A program made the translations under genes and the position numbers. Below the pieces are notes generated by a model that saw only the letters and a list, made by a program, of their open reading frames with translations, ran no database searches and was not told where the DNA came from. Source: a virus. From it: 54,119 bases of DNA. This document shows, piece by piece, positions 17,641 through 24,168 of the stretch; position 1 is the stretch's first letter, and each line of letters opens with the position of its first letter. Location: positions 1 to 54,119 of the IMG/VR virus record IMGVR_UViG_3300018080_000222; one strand, written 5' to 3'.

Positions 17641-17668
17641 GTTATACCCCAAAGTGGTCAGTTTGTTC
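17641..17668 (-). promoter_or_regulatory. GAACAA-N16-TATAAC promoter
   Basis: On the minus strand GAACAA (17668-17663) and TATAAC (17646-17641) are separated by exactly 16 bases. It is one of five such sites in the window and drives the leader ORF and hairpin/terminator region. Confidence 0.75.
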
Positions 17669-17678
17669 TAGGAAAAAT

Positions 17679-17713
17679 AAAAAAACCGCTGATTCGCCAG
17701 GCGGGCTCAGCGG
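17679..17713 (-). terminator. Rho-independent terminator
   Basis: On the minus strand CCGCTGA pairs with TCAGCGG around a 14-base loop, then seven T. It ends the unit containing the 88-residue gene, just before the GAACAA promoter. Confidence 0.9.
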
Positions 17714-17726
17714 AAGCCTTTGTGGA

Positions 17727-17993
17727 TTACCTGCCACTGGCAGAGAACTTAGCTTCTAGCCTTTTTTCGATTTCGGGCAAAAACTTAAGGCTATTATTCC
17801 ACCGACCGAAATAGAAATACCACTCAAACATTGTTAATTTCTTGCCATTGAAATTTTTCAGATGTTCCATATTCTTTGCAAAGTAATCCAAGGCAAATTT
17901 TGCATTATCCACAAATTCATTGACCGGAATAATATCGTCTGGTGGATCAAATAAGTCTATATCAGAAATATGCGACAAATCTTCCTGTGTCAT
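17727..17993 (-). CDS. Hypothetical acidic protein (88 aa)
   Basis: An 88-residue acidic protein beginning MTQEDLSHISDIDLFDPPDD. Its middle is aromatic and helical (AKFALDYFAKNMEHL, MFEWYFYFGRWNNSL). The ATG overlaps the previous stop (TAATG), and AAGGAGA lies about 9 bases upstream. It is the last gene before the terminator at 17679-17713. Family not recognised; expression as a real protein is likely. Confidence 0.6.
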   Translation of the reverse strand: MTQEDLSHISDIDLFDPPDDIIPVNEFVDNAKFALDYFAKNMEHLKNFNGKKLTMFEWYFYFGRWNNSLKFLPEIEKRLEAKFSASGR

Positions 17994-18178
17994 TAATTGG
18001 TCTCCTTATGTTTAAAAAATTCTATTTGTCTAAGGCGATCCTGGGCTTTCTTCTTGGTTGGGTAGCATCCCAGCTTTTTCCCGCTCTTGCTGAATACACA
18101 ATACTGTGTTCCAACCTTCCGAACTACAGCCTGTACGTAATATTCCGGATTAACTACCTCTTTGTTCCAATCGGTCAT
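17993..18178 (-). CDS. Small protein with phage 'VxSKSGKKLG' pattern (61 aa)
   Basis: The start is set at ATG 18178 (MTDWNKEVV), with GGGGGAAA just upstream. The core YCVFSKSGKKLGCYPT, followed by KKKAQDRLRQIEFFK, resembles a short module often present in phage proteins, in which a beta hairpin precedes an A..RL..IE.F helix. It overlaps the previous gene by 29 bases. The function of the module is unknown. Confidence 0.65.
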   Translation of the reverse strand: MTDWNKEVVNPEYYVQAVVRKVGTQYCVFSKSGKKLGCYPTKKKAQDRLRQIEFFKHKETN

Positions 18179-18434
18179 CACTTTCCCCCTTTTGCTCTCG
18201 ACATTCATAATATGCTGCCAAAGTTTTATCCCAGTCATGGGCCTTTTTGCCAGCAGCAATCAATGCTTCGCCCATTTGAATGGCCTGATCGCCGGTTAAA
18301 TCCATCCCATAAAATCCTGGAGTGAACCCCTTTGTTGAGACTCGATGGTCGTGGACATTGATCAAAACGTCCGGTCCATCGCCCCAGGTGCACGCAACTG
18401 CTATTTTTACCCCATAATTTGTCATAATATTCAT
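18150..18434 (-). CDS. Hypothetical protein (94 aa)
   Basis: A 94-residue protein starting MNIMTNYGVKIAVAC, with AGGAG about 9 bases before the ATG. Residues ~40-75 read as a helix pair (LTGDQAIQMGEALIAAGKKAH), with TAAYYECREQ following. A small GGGGTC/GACCCC inverted repeat without a T run lies 24 bases upstream (18458-18472). Function unknown. Confidence 0.6.
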   Translation of the reverse strand: MNIMTNYGVKIAVACTWGDGPDVLINVHDHRVSTKGFTPGFYGMDLTGDQAIQMGEALIAAGKKAHDWDKTLAAYYECREQKGESDDRLEQRGS

Positions 18435-18511
18435 TTAATTGGCTCCTAAGCGTTTCAGGGGTCCAGGACCCCGAGCAAGACGTCAAAGTGGCACACAGGC
18501 CGGGGAACGGA

Positions 18512-18730
18512 TTATTTGACCCCTTCTAGAAGGTCACCCGTGAGAGCAGAAGGGTCATTCCCCAGGTTATCTGCGTTATCCCAGTAAAATTGCCAACATG
18601 TGGAGAACCCGTCAACACATGCAGCGAAATTCCACCCTCCGACGTCACTGACCATCGTCTCCAGTAGCTTGCAGCCATTGCAAAACATGGCCCCAACTGT
18701 TAAAATGATAATACATAGACTTTTACGCAT
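18512..18730 (-). CDS. Small secreted or lipoprotein-like protein (72 aa)
   Basis: The start is set at ATG 18730 (MRKSLCIIILTVGAMFCNGC), overlapping the upstream gene by 8 bases. The N terminus is a typical signal peptide: two basic residues, a hydrophobic stretch, then FCNGC, an imperfect lipobox. The mature part is small, acidic and Trp-rich (GGWNFAACVDG, CWQFYWDNADN), with two further cysteines. It could be a membrane-anchored lysis or exclusion factor, but nothing specific shows this. Confidence 0.6.
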   Translation of the reverse strand: MRKSLCIIILTVGAMFCNGCKLLETMVSDVGGWNFAACVDGFSTCWQFYWDNADNLGNDPSALTGDLLEGVK

Positions 18731-18938
18731 CTGTCCCACCCCATCCTCTCGTTCGACCTCGTTTACCCACGTTTGGTGGTTTCCGAAGCGGAGGAAAGCG
18801 ACTATAAATCTCTCCGGTAGATAGATTTCCCAGTTCAGACAACCACTGCTTTTCAATTGCTGGTGTCCACGGATTAGGATTGCCAATTAAATCAAGTACG
18901 GCCTGATTCGGTGGACTCTTTTTCTTGCTCTTACCCAT
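18723..18938 (-). CDS. Hypothetical basic protein (71 aa)
   Basis: The start is set at ATG 18938 (MGKSKKKSPPNQAVLD), preceded by AGAGGTG. The N terminus is Lys-rich and the C terminus Arg/Gly-rich (KRGRTRGWGG), with PPLRKPPNVG in between, so it is likely a small nucleic-acid-binding or disordered protein. It follows tRNA-Thr by 24 bases and overlaps the lipoprotein-like gene. Family not recognised. Confidence 0.5.
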   Translation of the reverse strand: MGKSKKKSPPNQAVLDLIGNPNPWTPAIEKQWLSELGNLSTGEIYSRFPPLRKPPNVGKRGRTRGWGGTDA

Positions 18939-18962
18939 TTTATACACCTCTGCTAACTTACA

Positions 18963-19035
18963 AGCTAGGAGTGGGATTCGAACCCACAACCCCCGCTTCA
19001 CAAAAGCGGTGCTCTACCATTTGAGCTACCCCAGC
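18963..19035 (-). tRNA. tRNA-Thr (anticodon TGT)
   Basis: On the minus strand acceptor GCTGGGG pairs with TCCTAGC, anticodon stem CCGCT/AGCGG encloses TTTGTGA, and the T arm is GTGGG-TTCGAAT-CCCAC. The loop register gives TGT. Position 37 is G, unusual for a tRNA reading ANN codons. A one-base slip would read GTG (His), but the stem does not fit that register. Confidence 0.75.
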
Positions 19036-19039
19036 ACTC

Positions 19040-19339
19040 TTAAAATCCACACTGCTTACCGTATTCTTCCCAGATTGCCTTCCGGAAATCTCTGGGCAAT
19101 CCCCAAAGAGCATCGACAAGCGACCTCTTCCTGCCAGTAGCTCGACAGAAATTATCATTAGGATGACAAACTGCCATTCCATCATTCGCCAATTTCCCAT
19201 CGATCAGTAATACGGCAGATGAACATCTTCGTGATTCATCTGTAACGATACCAGTTCGTCCCTCTACCTCGCCTGGCTTAAGACGACCATGGTAAAAACG
19301 TATTTCGGCTTTACATCCATCATGCGTAACTCTTAGCAT
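19040..19339 (-). CDS. Hypothetical protein (99 aa)
   Basis: A 99-residue protein starting MLRVTHDGCKAEIRF. The C-terminal half (VCHPNDNFCRATGRKRSLVDALWGLPRDFRKAIWEEYG) is conserved-looking: an ATGRKRSL turn followed by an amphipathic helix. I have seen this pattern in phage proteins of unknown role. It overlaps the DUF4406-like gene by 7 bases and ends 5 bases before tRNA-Thr. Confidence 0.6.
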   Translation of the reverse strand: MLRVTHDGCKAEIRFYHGRLKPGEVEGRTGIVTDESRRCSSAVLLIDGKLANDGMAVCHPNDNFCRATGRKRSLVDALWGLPRDFRKAIWEEYGKQCGF

Positions 19340-19683
19340 CCTTCTTCTCCATTTTCCAACTCTCTTTTCAAAACCTCACAAAGTTCTTCAACCGATGTAT
19401 AAACCGGTTTACCTAGTTGCTTGGCTAACTCTACTTCTTGGGTAGCCCCCTTGGAAGGACCGGCCAATCTTAGGACAATATCACATTGCCTAACCCACTC
19501 CATACACATATCCATCCACGTATGATAATTCTGCGGATGAACAAAATGCCAAAAATGAAACAAGTGTGGTACGAATGGAGCACAGTCAAACTCCACCAAA
19601 CGATTAGCAGCATCGATAGCTGCCCTGACGTTCAGGATAGTATCTCCCTCAGTATATGGTCCTGCTATGTAAACCTTGTACAT
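19333..19683 (-). CDS. DUF4406 / nucleoside 2-deoxyribosyltransferase-like protein (116 aa)
   Basis: The start is set at ATG 19683 (MYKVYIAGPYTEGDTILNV), with AGAGGAG upstream; the frame extends further but into the structured RNA region. The YIAGPYT.G...NV..A start, the central HPQNYHTWMDMCMEWV and DIVLRLAGPSKGATQEVELA, match DUF4406, a Rossmann-like branch of the nucleoside deoxyribosyltransferase/SLOG-type folds. Glu in the EVELA segment is the usual catalytic position. It may recycle or exchange nucleobases of deoxynucleosides, but the substrate is unknown. Confidence 0.8.
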   Translation of the reverse strand: MYKVYIAGPYTEGDTILNVRAAIDAANRLVEFDCAPFVPHLFHFWHFVHPQNYHTWMDMCMEWVRQCDIVLRLAGPSKGATQEVELAKQLGKPVYTSVEELCEVLKRELENGEEGC

Positions 19684-19701
19684 TGAATCTTCTCCTCTAA
19701 T

Positions 19702-19996
19702 GGCTACGGGCTGGATTCGACCAGCAGTTCCCTGTTGCTTGCGGCAACTTTCGTTCATAGGTCCTAAAACTTGAACTTGGCAGTTTTGTGGGAACACCCC
19801 GCCAAAGCCGACTATCTGTCGAGTGTCGCCCTAACAAGACACACCGCAGCCTAGTCCAGGAATAGGGGGCCTCGCACTCCCCTCGGTGGTCACTATTCCG
19901 GCGTTCACCACTAACTACCGCGACTTCGGTTTCAGCACAATTTCTTGCGAGCCCATTGCTCGCTCATGCTCTCTCTAGTGTCGCCTAGAGTTAGAT
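19702..19996 (-). ncRNA. Gene-free, highly foldable RNA segment (candidate structured RNA)
   Basis: About 295 bases lie between tRNA-Asp and the DUF4406-like gene with no convincing gene. Read on the minus strand the segment has many short helices. A 150-nt domain is closed by GGCTGCGG (19851-19844) with CCGTAGCC (19709-19702). Inside it are GTGTC/GACAC (19842-19823), GTTCCC/GGGAAC (19795/19727), GTTCA/TGAAC, GTTGC/GCAAC and a T-arm-like GCTGG-TCGAAT-CCAGC (19725-19710). Upstream are CTCTAG/CTAGAG, GCGAGC/GCTCGC and GGAATAG/CTATTCC. GGACTA (19857-19852) and TAGTC (19814-19810) bracket a hairpin as P7 brackets P8 in group I introns. The class is unresolved. Confidence 0.45.
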
Positions 19997-20069
19997 CGAC
20001 GATGATGGGATTCGAACCCACATCTCCTGGATCGACAGTCCGGGGCTCTACCAGTTAAGCTACATCGCC
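19997..20069 (-). tRNA. tRNA-Asp (anticodon GTC)
   Basis: On the minus strand acceptor GGCGATG pairs with CATCGTC, the anticodon loop is CTGTCGA (GTC), and the T arm is GTGGG-TTCGAAT-CCCAT. One mismatch (C-A) lies in the anticodon stem and the discriminator is G. The first 15 bases are also the end of the upstream 95-residue gene, including its stop. Confidence 0.9.
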
Positions 20070-20342
20070 ATTCTCTCGTATCTTTTCGTCCTCATAGGTG
20101 CTCATGTGTCTACGACGAAACTCAGCAGCAGCTTCGGTCATCGCAGACATAACAACGGCCATCCTGGCATATGATCTTTTGCCGCCAGTTTCCTGATTCG
20201 TGAGGAGCTTGGCGAGACGGAAAAGGATATAGTTAAGCTCTCCACCAACTGAGCCATCGCTTTCCCTCGTATTAAGAATATCTGCGAGTCTATCAATCAG
20301 TGGATCATATTTGTCTCGCTCTGGTTTCTTGATATATGGCAT
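20055..20342 (-). CDS. DUF6899-like small protein (95 aa)
   Basis: The N terminus MPYIKKPERDKYDPLIDRL, the middle GGELNYILFRLAKLL, and the end RRHMSTYEDEKIRENGDV match the small phage/prophage family I recall as DUF6899 (MPYI.KE.R..YD..I..L; GELNYV; YED.KI.ENGDV). Function is unknown across the family. Its last codons and TAA lie inside tRNA-Asp, an unusually tight overlap. The start overlaps the preceding stop (TAATG). Confidence 0.75.
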   Translation of the reverse strand: MPYIKKPERDKYDPLIDRLADILNTRESDGSVGGELNYILFRLAKLLTNQETGGKRSYARMAVVMSAMTEAAAEFRRRHMSTYEDEKIRENGDVA

Positions 20343-20974
20343 TATTGTTTAGTCTTTCTTTTTTGTCCAGGTACAACGGATAGGGCCTCTTCGACAGACC
20401 ATCCTGCCGCCAACCTATATTGAATAGTACCCACTTTTATTCCAATATCATCTGACCATTTGGTTATACATTGTGTCTTGCCCCCATATGTTAACACATG
20501 ATTATTCCTTCTGTTGGATTGCTGTTCTTTTCTGGTAGCCCACCTACAATTTTCTGGACAATAATTGCCATTGTTATCTATCCGATCCAGAGAACGTCCT
20601 TCGGGACGCTCTCCCATATCTGCCAAGAAGTTTTCAAATTTAAGCCATCTTCGGCAAACGACAATCCCGCGACCACCGTAATCTTTGTACTGTTGGTATA
20701 TGCGATTAGTACATCTTTGGATCATGTGATCCCATGATTTATAGGTACCAGATATTTGTCCCGTACTGTGCCCATGTCGAGTCATGATGTCCTTATGGAA
20801 GCAACCACAACTATTAGTGTGTCCATTAACCAAATGACTGCCTGCGACAACGGTCGTTTGGCCACAGTGGCACTCACATAACCACATAGAATTTCCACGG
20901 CTATTGTTGGAAACCCTTTCCACAACAGTCAAGCGTCCGAACTTATCACCGATTAATCTCAGGGGTTTAGACAT
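20342..20974 (-). CDS. HNH-type homing endonuclease (210 aa)
   Basis: Cysteines near the N terminus (CECHCGQ, CGCFHKD) may bind zinc. The body has the signature YKSWDHMIQRC, YKDYGGRGIVVC, then FLADMG, SLDRIDNNGNYCPENCRW and KEQQSNRRNN, the phage HNH/AP2-associated endonuclease pattern, with a C-terminal DNA-binding segment (GGKTQCITKWSDDIGI, GWSVEEALS). It is a sister of the protein at 23682-24155. It sits between the DUF6899-like gene and the RNA ligase with TAATG overlaps on both sides, so it behaves as a passenger in the operon. Confidence 0.85.
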   Translation of the reverse strand: MSKPLRLIGDKFGRLTVVERVSNNSRGNSMWLCECHCGQTTVVAGSHLVNGHTNSCGCFHKDIMTRHGHSTGQISGTYKSWDHMIQRCTNRIYQQYKDYGGRGIVVCRRWLKFENFLADMGERPEGRSLDRIDNNGNYCPENCRWATRKEQQSNRRNNHVLTYGGKTQCITKWSDDIGIKVGTIQYRLAAGWSVEEALSVVPGQKRKTKQ

Positions 20975-21951
20975 TAGGATTTTGCCAGATATCTGTTGCC
21001 AACTACCTTCAACTTTAATCTACCGATCTTGGGAGAACTTCGTTCCGTCGGTAGAGACACGACTACTCCCTCCCGATGATGATTGGCTCCTGGATAGGCA
21101 GAATCTTCTTCTGCCATCGCTAAAACCTTCTCCTTAATATATGGTCCTCTGTATAAAAACGGCACCCATGGGAGAGCACTACCAATATCCCTTGCTTCAT
21201 CAAAATCAAGCCAACGATTACCCTGTAATAAATCAAAAGCCGCCACGAAAACCCTGCCGTTCATAGAACCATATTTAAGGTTTTGGACATTCCCGAAAAC
21301 TTCGGCATATATAGTTATTCCCTGATTGTGCCTACACCATGCGTCTAAGACCGGATAGTTGTAGAAGGCTTTCCACCATAAGTTGTCCTTGTCCTCGGCC
21401 TTCCACTGTTTGCGAGACCCACAATACATCTTGTCGTTAACACAAACAAAACGCGCAGAAGCCCCGTGAAGCTTCTCGGACAAACATATCTCTTCACCAT
21501 CCTCTAGTAAATAGGAATATTTTCTAAAATTTGGTACATCATATACCGGATAGAAACCATCTGGTCCAGCAATGTTCTCGACAGAATCTTTCTTTAGCGG
21601 ATTATTCGGTCCCATGCTGCATCGGATAGGTGGCTCATAGTGTTCGATACCAAGCTGTTCCATACAGTCATCGCCGACTTGGGCTCCGGGTGGTGCAGGA
21701 ATCAATAGCCCCATGGACCATTCGCCCCTGAGCCTACGAGCCTTAATGCGACGATTGCCATTCAGAAAAGCAAAATCTGGCGTATCTGGTACTATGCTGT
21801 CGGGCTCAATGTATACAGCAAGATCGCCGTCTCTCCAGTCATCGGTTCGAACTGCACACTGGAAATCATCAACCATGACCAAACTCAAAGAGTCGGCATT
21901 CGGATGAGGCTCTAGTTTGACCCGGACCACCTCGGCAGTATGTTCTAGCAT
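20974..21951 (-). CDS. RNA ligase, Rnl5 / DraRnl-type (325 aa)
   Basis: The N-terminal ~90 residues form an OB-like domain (AEVVRVKLEPHPNADSLSL, WRDGDLAVYIEPDSIVPD), as in Deinococcus RNA ligase. The C-terminal nucleotidyltransferase domain has motif I SEKLHGASARF (nucleophile Lys in EKLHG), then IYAEVFG, FVAAFDLL, motif IV HREGVVV and motif V RLKLKV. This family seals 3'-OH/5'-phosphate breaks in RNA duplexes using ATP. Next to six tRNAs, it could repair tRNA or other RNA cut by host defence nucleases; that link is inferred. No polynucleotide kinase/phosphatase is visible in this window. The start overlaps the previous stop as TAATG, with GGAGAGGG upstream. Confidence 0.85.
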   Translation of the reverse strand: MLEHTAEVVRVKLEPHPNADSLSLVMVDDFQCAVRTDDWRDGDLAVYIEPDSIVPDTPDFAFLNGNRRIKARRLRGEWSMGLLIPAPPGAQVGDDCMEQLGIEHYEPPIRCSMGPNNPLKKDSVENIAGPDGFYPVYDVPNFRKYSYLLEDGEEICLSEKLHGASARFVCVNDKMYCGSRKQWKAEDKDNLWWKAFYNYPVLDAWCRHNQGITIYAEVFGNVQNLKYGSMNGRVFVAAFDLLQGNRWLDFDEARDIGSALPWVPFLYRGPYIKEKVLAMAEEDSAYPGANHHREGVVVSLPTERSSPKIGRLKLKVVGNRYLAKS

Positions 21952-22319
21952 TATCCCTCTCCCGACTCAGTTCCGGTAAATATGCCTTGGATGATCTCTC
22001 CCCCTAGACCGACCAGCTTGAGGTGTTTTTTGTTTAGCAAACGGCAACATCTATTAAACTGATCCAATATTTCTTCGTGAGATAATGCTTTCCATTCATC
22101 CAATACTCTGGCATCACGATATGCCGAGAAACACTTTATTGGATATCCATCTTCACCGGTCATAATACATAGGAGCAAATCGGACTCAGTTTCGTTCTCG
22201 AACCAAGACTCTTCTACTACCGAGATATCGGGTCTGAACGTCCAAATGTAACAGATATTGTTGCCATCCCGGTCTCTCATGGCACCATTGGATGGTCTCA
22301 GGAAGAGATTAGCCATCAT
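21951..22319 (-). CDS. Hypothetical protein (122 aa)
   Basis: Starts MMANLFLRPSNGAMRDRDGNN; either of two adjacent ATGs can start it next to the preceding TGA. The middle (ICYIWTFRPDISVVEESW, ETESDLLLCIMTGEDGYPIKCF) is beta-rich, and residues ~70-95 are an amphipathic helix (ALSHEEILDQFNRCCRLL). It is coupled to the RNA ligase downstream. Family not recognised. Confidence 0.55.
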   Translation of the reverse strand: MMANLFLRPSNGAMRDRDGNNICYIWTFRPDISVVEESWFENETESDLLLCIMTGEDGYPIKCFSAYRDARVLDEWKALSHEEILDQFNRCCRLLNKKHLKLVGLGGEIIQGIFTGTESGEG

Positions 22320-22651
22320 TCATCGCCTTTGTCGCTACCAAATACATCAGGTCCAACTCTGGGCTTTGGGACATCTTTGCTGTCTCGCACCCATCGTTGT
22401 GGGTTGATTTCTTCTATCGGCAGATTGGGTGGTTCAACATGATCTAATGGACGCTTGGCCGGATGGATAATTGTATCTGGTCCGGCACATCCTTGGCACA
22501 TAGTCAGAGACGTTGGCGATGGAAGTTTCTCAAGTTCACCCAATACAAACCCAAGTACCGAAGCCAACTCACTGACCAAAACCTTCGGATGCTTAGTCCC
22601 AGTAGACTTACTGATGTCTGCTAGCTTCTTTTTCGCTGACTCTAAATTCAT
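22316..22651 (-). CDS. Hypothetical protein (111 aa)
   Basis: I set the start at ATG 22651 (MNLESAKKKLADIS), with GGAGG 5 bases upstream. The first 50 residues are helical (LVSELASVLGFVLGELEKL). A CQGC pair occurs at ~50, and the C-terminal half is Pro-rich and probably disordered (PAKRPLDHVEPPNLP, KPRVGPDVFG). It overlaps the phosphoribosyltransferase end by 44 bases and the next gene by 4. Function unknown. Confidence 0.55.
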   Translation of the reverse strand: MNLESAKKKLADISKSTGTKHPKVLVSELASVLGFVLGELEKLPSPTSLTMCQGCAGPDTIIHPAKRPLDHVEPPNLPIEEINPQRWVRDSKDVPKPRVGPDVFGSDKGDE

Positions 22652-23165
22652 CTCTACCTCCATCCGTTATGTACGGCAATTCACGACACAGGCCATCCCT
22701 ATCTAGTCCGTAACCGAATACAAATTTGTCCGGTATGTCGAACCCAACGAAATTGGCCACAACACCATTGGTCGCCTTACCCGGTTTCCTTAACAATACT
22801 GCCGTCGTAATATCTTCTGGATTAGAAAATCTGAGTTCCTTCTTGACTACACTTAGTGTAACGCCGGTATCCAGAATATCATCTATTAACAGGACTCTGG
22901 TACCGAATAGTGAGGTAATCGGTTCGGCAATAATCTTCGGCATCTGGGGAACAGTAGCTAGACCAGGATAAGTAGATGTCCTGATAAAATCAATCTGGAC
23001 TTCGGTTTTCATCTTTCTGATCAGGTCAGTCATGAAAAAGAGGGCACCAGACAGAACTCCGATTACGACAATAGGTCTTCGCTCGTTCCTGTAATAGTCA
23101 TCAACCCTACCAGCCATTGCCGCGATTCTAGCTTGGATTTGATCTGCGCTGATAAGCTCTCTCAT
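22608..23165 (-). CDS. hpt: Hypoxanthine-guanine-type phosphoribosyltransferase
   Basis: Type I PRTase of 185 residues; start ATG 23165 overlaps the previous TGA (ATGA). Motifs in order: PIVVIGVLSGALFFMTDLI (purine PRTase N-terminal strand-loop), IDFIRTSTY, the PRPP loop VLLIDDILDTGVTLS (Asp-Asp pair plus TGxT), and FVGFDIPDKFVFGYGLD, diagnostic of hypoxanthine/guanine PRTases. It would convert base plus PRPP to IMP or GMP and pyrophosphate in the cytoplasm, salvaging purines during infection. A substrate shift is possible, but the FVGFDIPD segment argues for 6-oxopurines. Confidence 0.9.
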   Translation of the reverse strand: MRELISADQIQARIAAMAGRVDDYYRNERRPIVVIGVLSGALFFMTDLIRKMKTEVQIDFIRTSTYPGLATVPQMPKIIAEPITSLFGTRVLLIDDILDTGVTLSVVKKELRFSNPEDITTAVLLRKPGKATNGVVANFVGFDIPDKFVFGYGLDRDGLCRELPYITDGGRDEFRVSEKEASRHQ

Positions 23166-23443
23166 AAGTCCAGCCTTATCTTTCGAATACAACCGATAGC
23201 CCTATAAACAGCCTTCTTCAGCCTGGCAACGTGTCCGTCAACCGAACAATTCTCTGGGTCTGTATTGACCGGCAATTTGGTCCATCTGCTCTTGATCACT
23301 ATGCCGTCTAGCGTTATAACGATATCAGCCTGTCGCTGTAAAAAATCATCTTCAGTGTCCTTGAAGTCGCTATCGACTATCAGGATTTTCCCGGTAATCA
23401 TTCGGGCCTTTATTCGTTTAACGCCCTCTAGCTTGTGGTACAT
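23162..23443 (-). CDS. Hypothetical protein (93 aa)
   Basis: A 93-residue protein starting MYHKLEGVKRIKARMITG. A short beta-rich N terminus (GKILIVDSDFKDTEDDF, ADIVITLDGIVIK) is followed by a basic helix (VARLKKAVYRAIGCIRKI). It lies 3 bases after the small lipoprotein gene and overlaps hpt (ATGA). Family not recognised. Confidence 0.55.
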   Translation of the reverse strand: MYHKLEGVKRIKARMITGKILIVDSDFKDTEDDFLQRQADIVITLDGIVIKSRWTKLPVNTDPENCSVDGHVARLKKAVYRAIGCIRKIRLDL

Positions 23444-23446
23444 ATC

Positions 23447-23593
23447 TTAGTAGTCGTTTACCTGACTCTGTATGCCGGAATCGTGACGCTCATGGGAATA
23501 ATTGCCAGTTGATGCGCAACCCAAAAGGGTAGCAGCCAACATCACAATTGCACCAACCACTATAATGGTTGGAAGAACATTTCTTAGCTCCAT
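23447..23593 (-). CDS. Small lipoprotein (48 aa)
   Basis: A short gene starting at ATG 23593, with GGAGAAAAG just upstream. It reads MELRNVLPTIIVVGAIVMLAATLLGCAST: a hydrophobic signal segment ending in a consensus lipobox LLGC, followed by a 23-residue polar mature part (NYSHERHDSGIQSQVNDY). It should be lipidated at C26 and anchored to the membrane. It stands directly after the GAACAA-N16-TATAAC promoter at 23640-23667. Possible roles are superinfection exclusion or a lysis accessory; nothing identifies which. Confidence 0.7.
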   Translation of the reverse strand: MELRNVLPTIIVVGAIVMLAATLLGCASTGNYSHERHDSGIQSQVNDY

Positions 23594-23639
23594 TTCTTTT
23601 CTCCAAAACAGACCATGTCAAGTTTGTCTCGACTACTAC

Positions 23640-23667
23640 GTTATACGTTGAAACCCGGTGCTTGTTC
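23640..23667 (-). promoter_or_regulatory. GAACAA-N16-TATAAC promoter
   Basis: On the minus strand GAACAA (23667-23662) and TATAAC (23645-23640) are 16 bases apart. It precedes the small lipoprotein-to-tRNA-Asp gene run. Confidence 0.75.
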
Positions 23668-23681
23668 TCAAAAAAGCCAGA

Positions 23682-24155
23682 TTATTTTTTTCTTGTAGCG
23701 GCTTTTCTGTATTTCCGAACCGGTGTCGTAAGAGCCTTGTCTATAGACCAATTATACCTATATATTCTGTCATAAATAGCAGCGTATGGAATACCAGTTT
23801 TCTCGGACCACTCAAGCAATAGCACAGTAACCCCACCGTACGTTAGGTAGATATTATTTCTTCTGTTCCTATTGTTCTCGCGAGAAGTGACCCAACGACA
23901 ATTTTCGCAAAAATATCCTTTGCTATTATCAAGGCGATCTATTTGTAGGCCCGGTTCCCACCGGTCTCCCATATCTTCTTTAAAGTTATCAAACCTTAGC
24001 CAACTGTCACATACCGTAATGCCTCTCCCTCCATAGTTTGCATAATCTTTGTCTTTTGGGTTAGCGCATCTTTGTAGCATATTATGCCACGATTCATATA
24101 ATCCGGTTGTCGTACCTTTTCTGGCATGGCCATGCCTGATATTTTTTACAGACAT
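23682..24155 (-). CDS. HNH-type homing endonuclease (157 aa)
   Basis: Sister of the protein at 20342-20974, without its zinc-like N terminus: LYESWHNMLQRC, YANYGGRGITVC, then FKEDMG, LQIDRLDNSKGYFCENCRW and RENNRNRRNN, then a C-terminal DNA-binding-like part (TYGGVTVLLLEWSEKTGI, NWSIDKAL). Expected to cut DNA site-specifically and spread by homing. It lies between a membrane protein and the small lipoprotein promoter. Confidence 0.85.
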   Translation of the reverse strand: MSVKNIRHGHARKGTTTGLYESWHNMLQRCANPKDKDYANYGGRGITVCDSWLRFDNFKEDMGDRWEPGLQIDRLDNSKGYFCENCRWVTSRENNRNRRNNIYLTYGGVTVLLLEWSEKTGIPYAAIYDRIYRYNWSIDKALTTPVRKYRKAATRKK

Positions 24156-24168
24156 ATCTAAATACTCC

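Noticed and set aside
18458-18472. GGGGTC/GACCCC inverted repeat as a terminator
   Set aside because: The minus strand has no T run after it, so it is recorded only as a small hairpin before the 94-aa gene.
19702-19860. tmRNA on the plus strand, because GGATTCGAC occurs near 19713 as in tmRNA 5' ends
   Set aside because: The 3' tRNA-like T arm expected before the pairing acceptor strand is absent and no convincing tag ORF is found.
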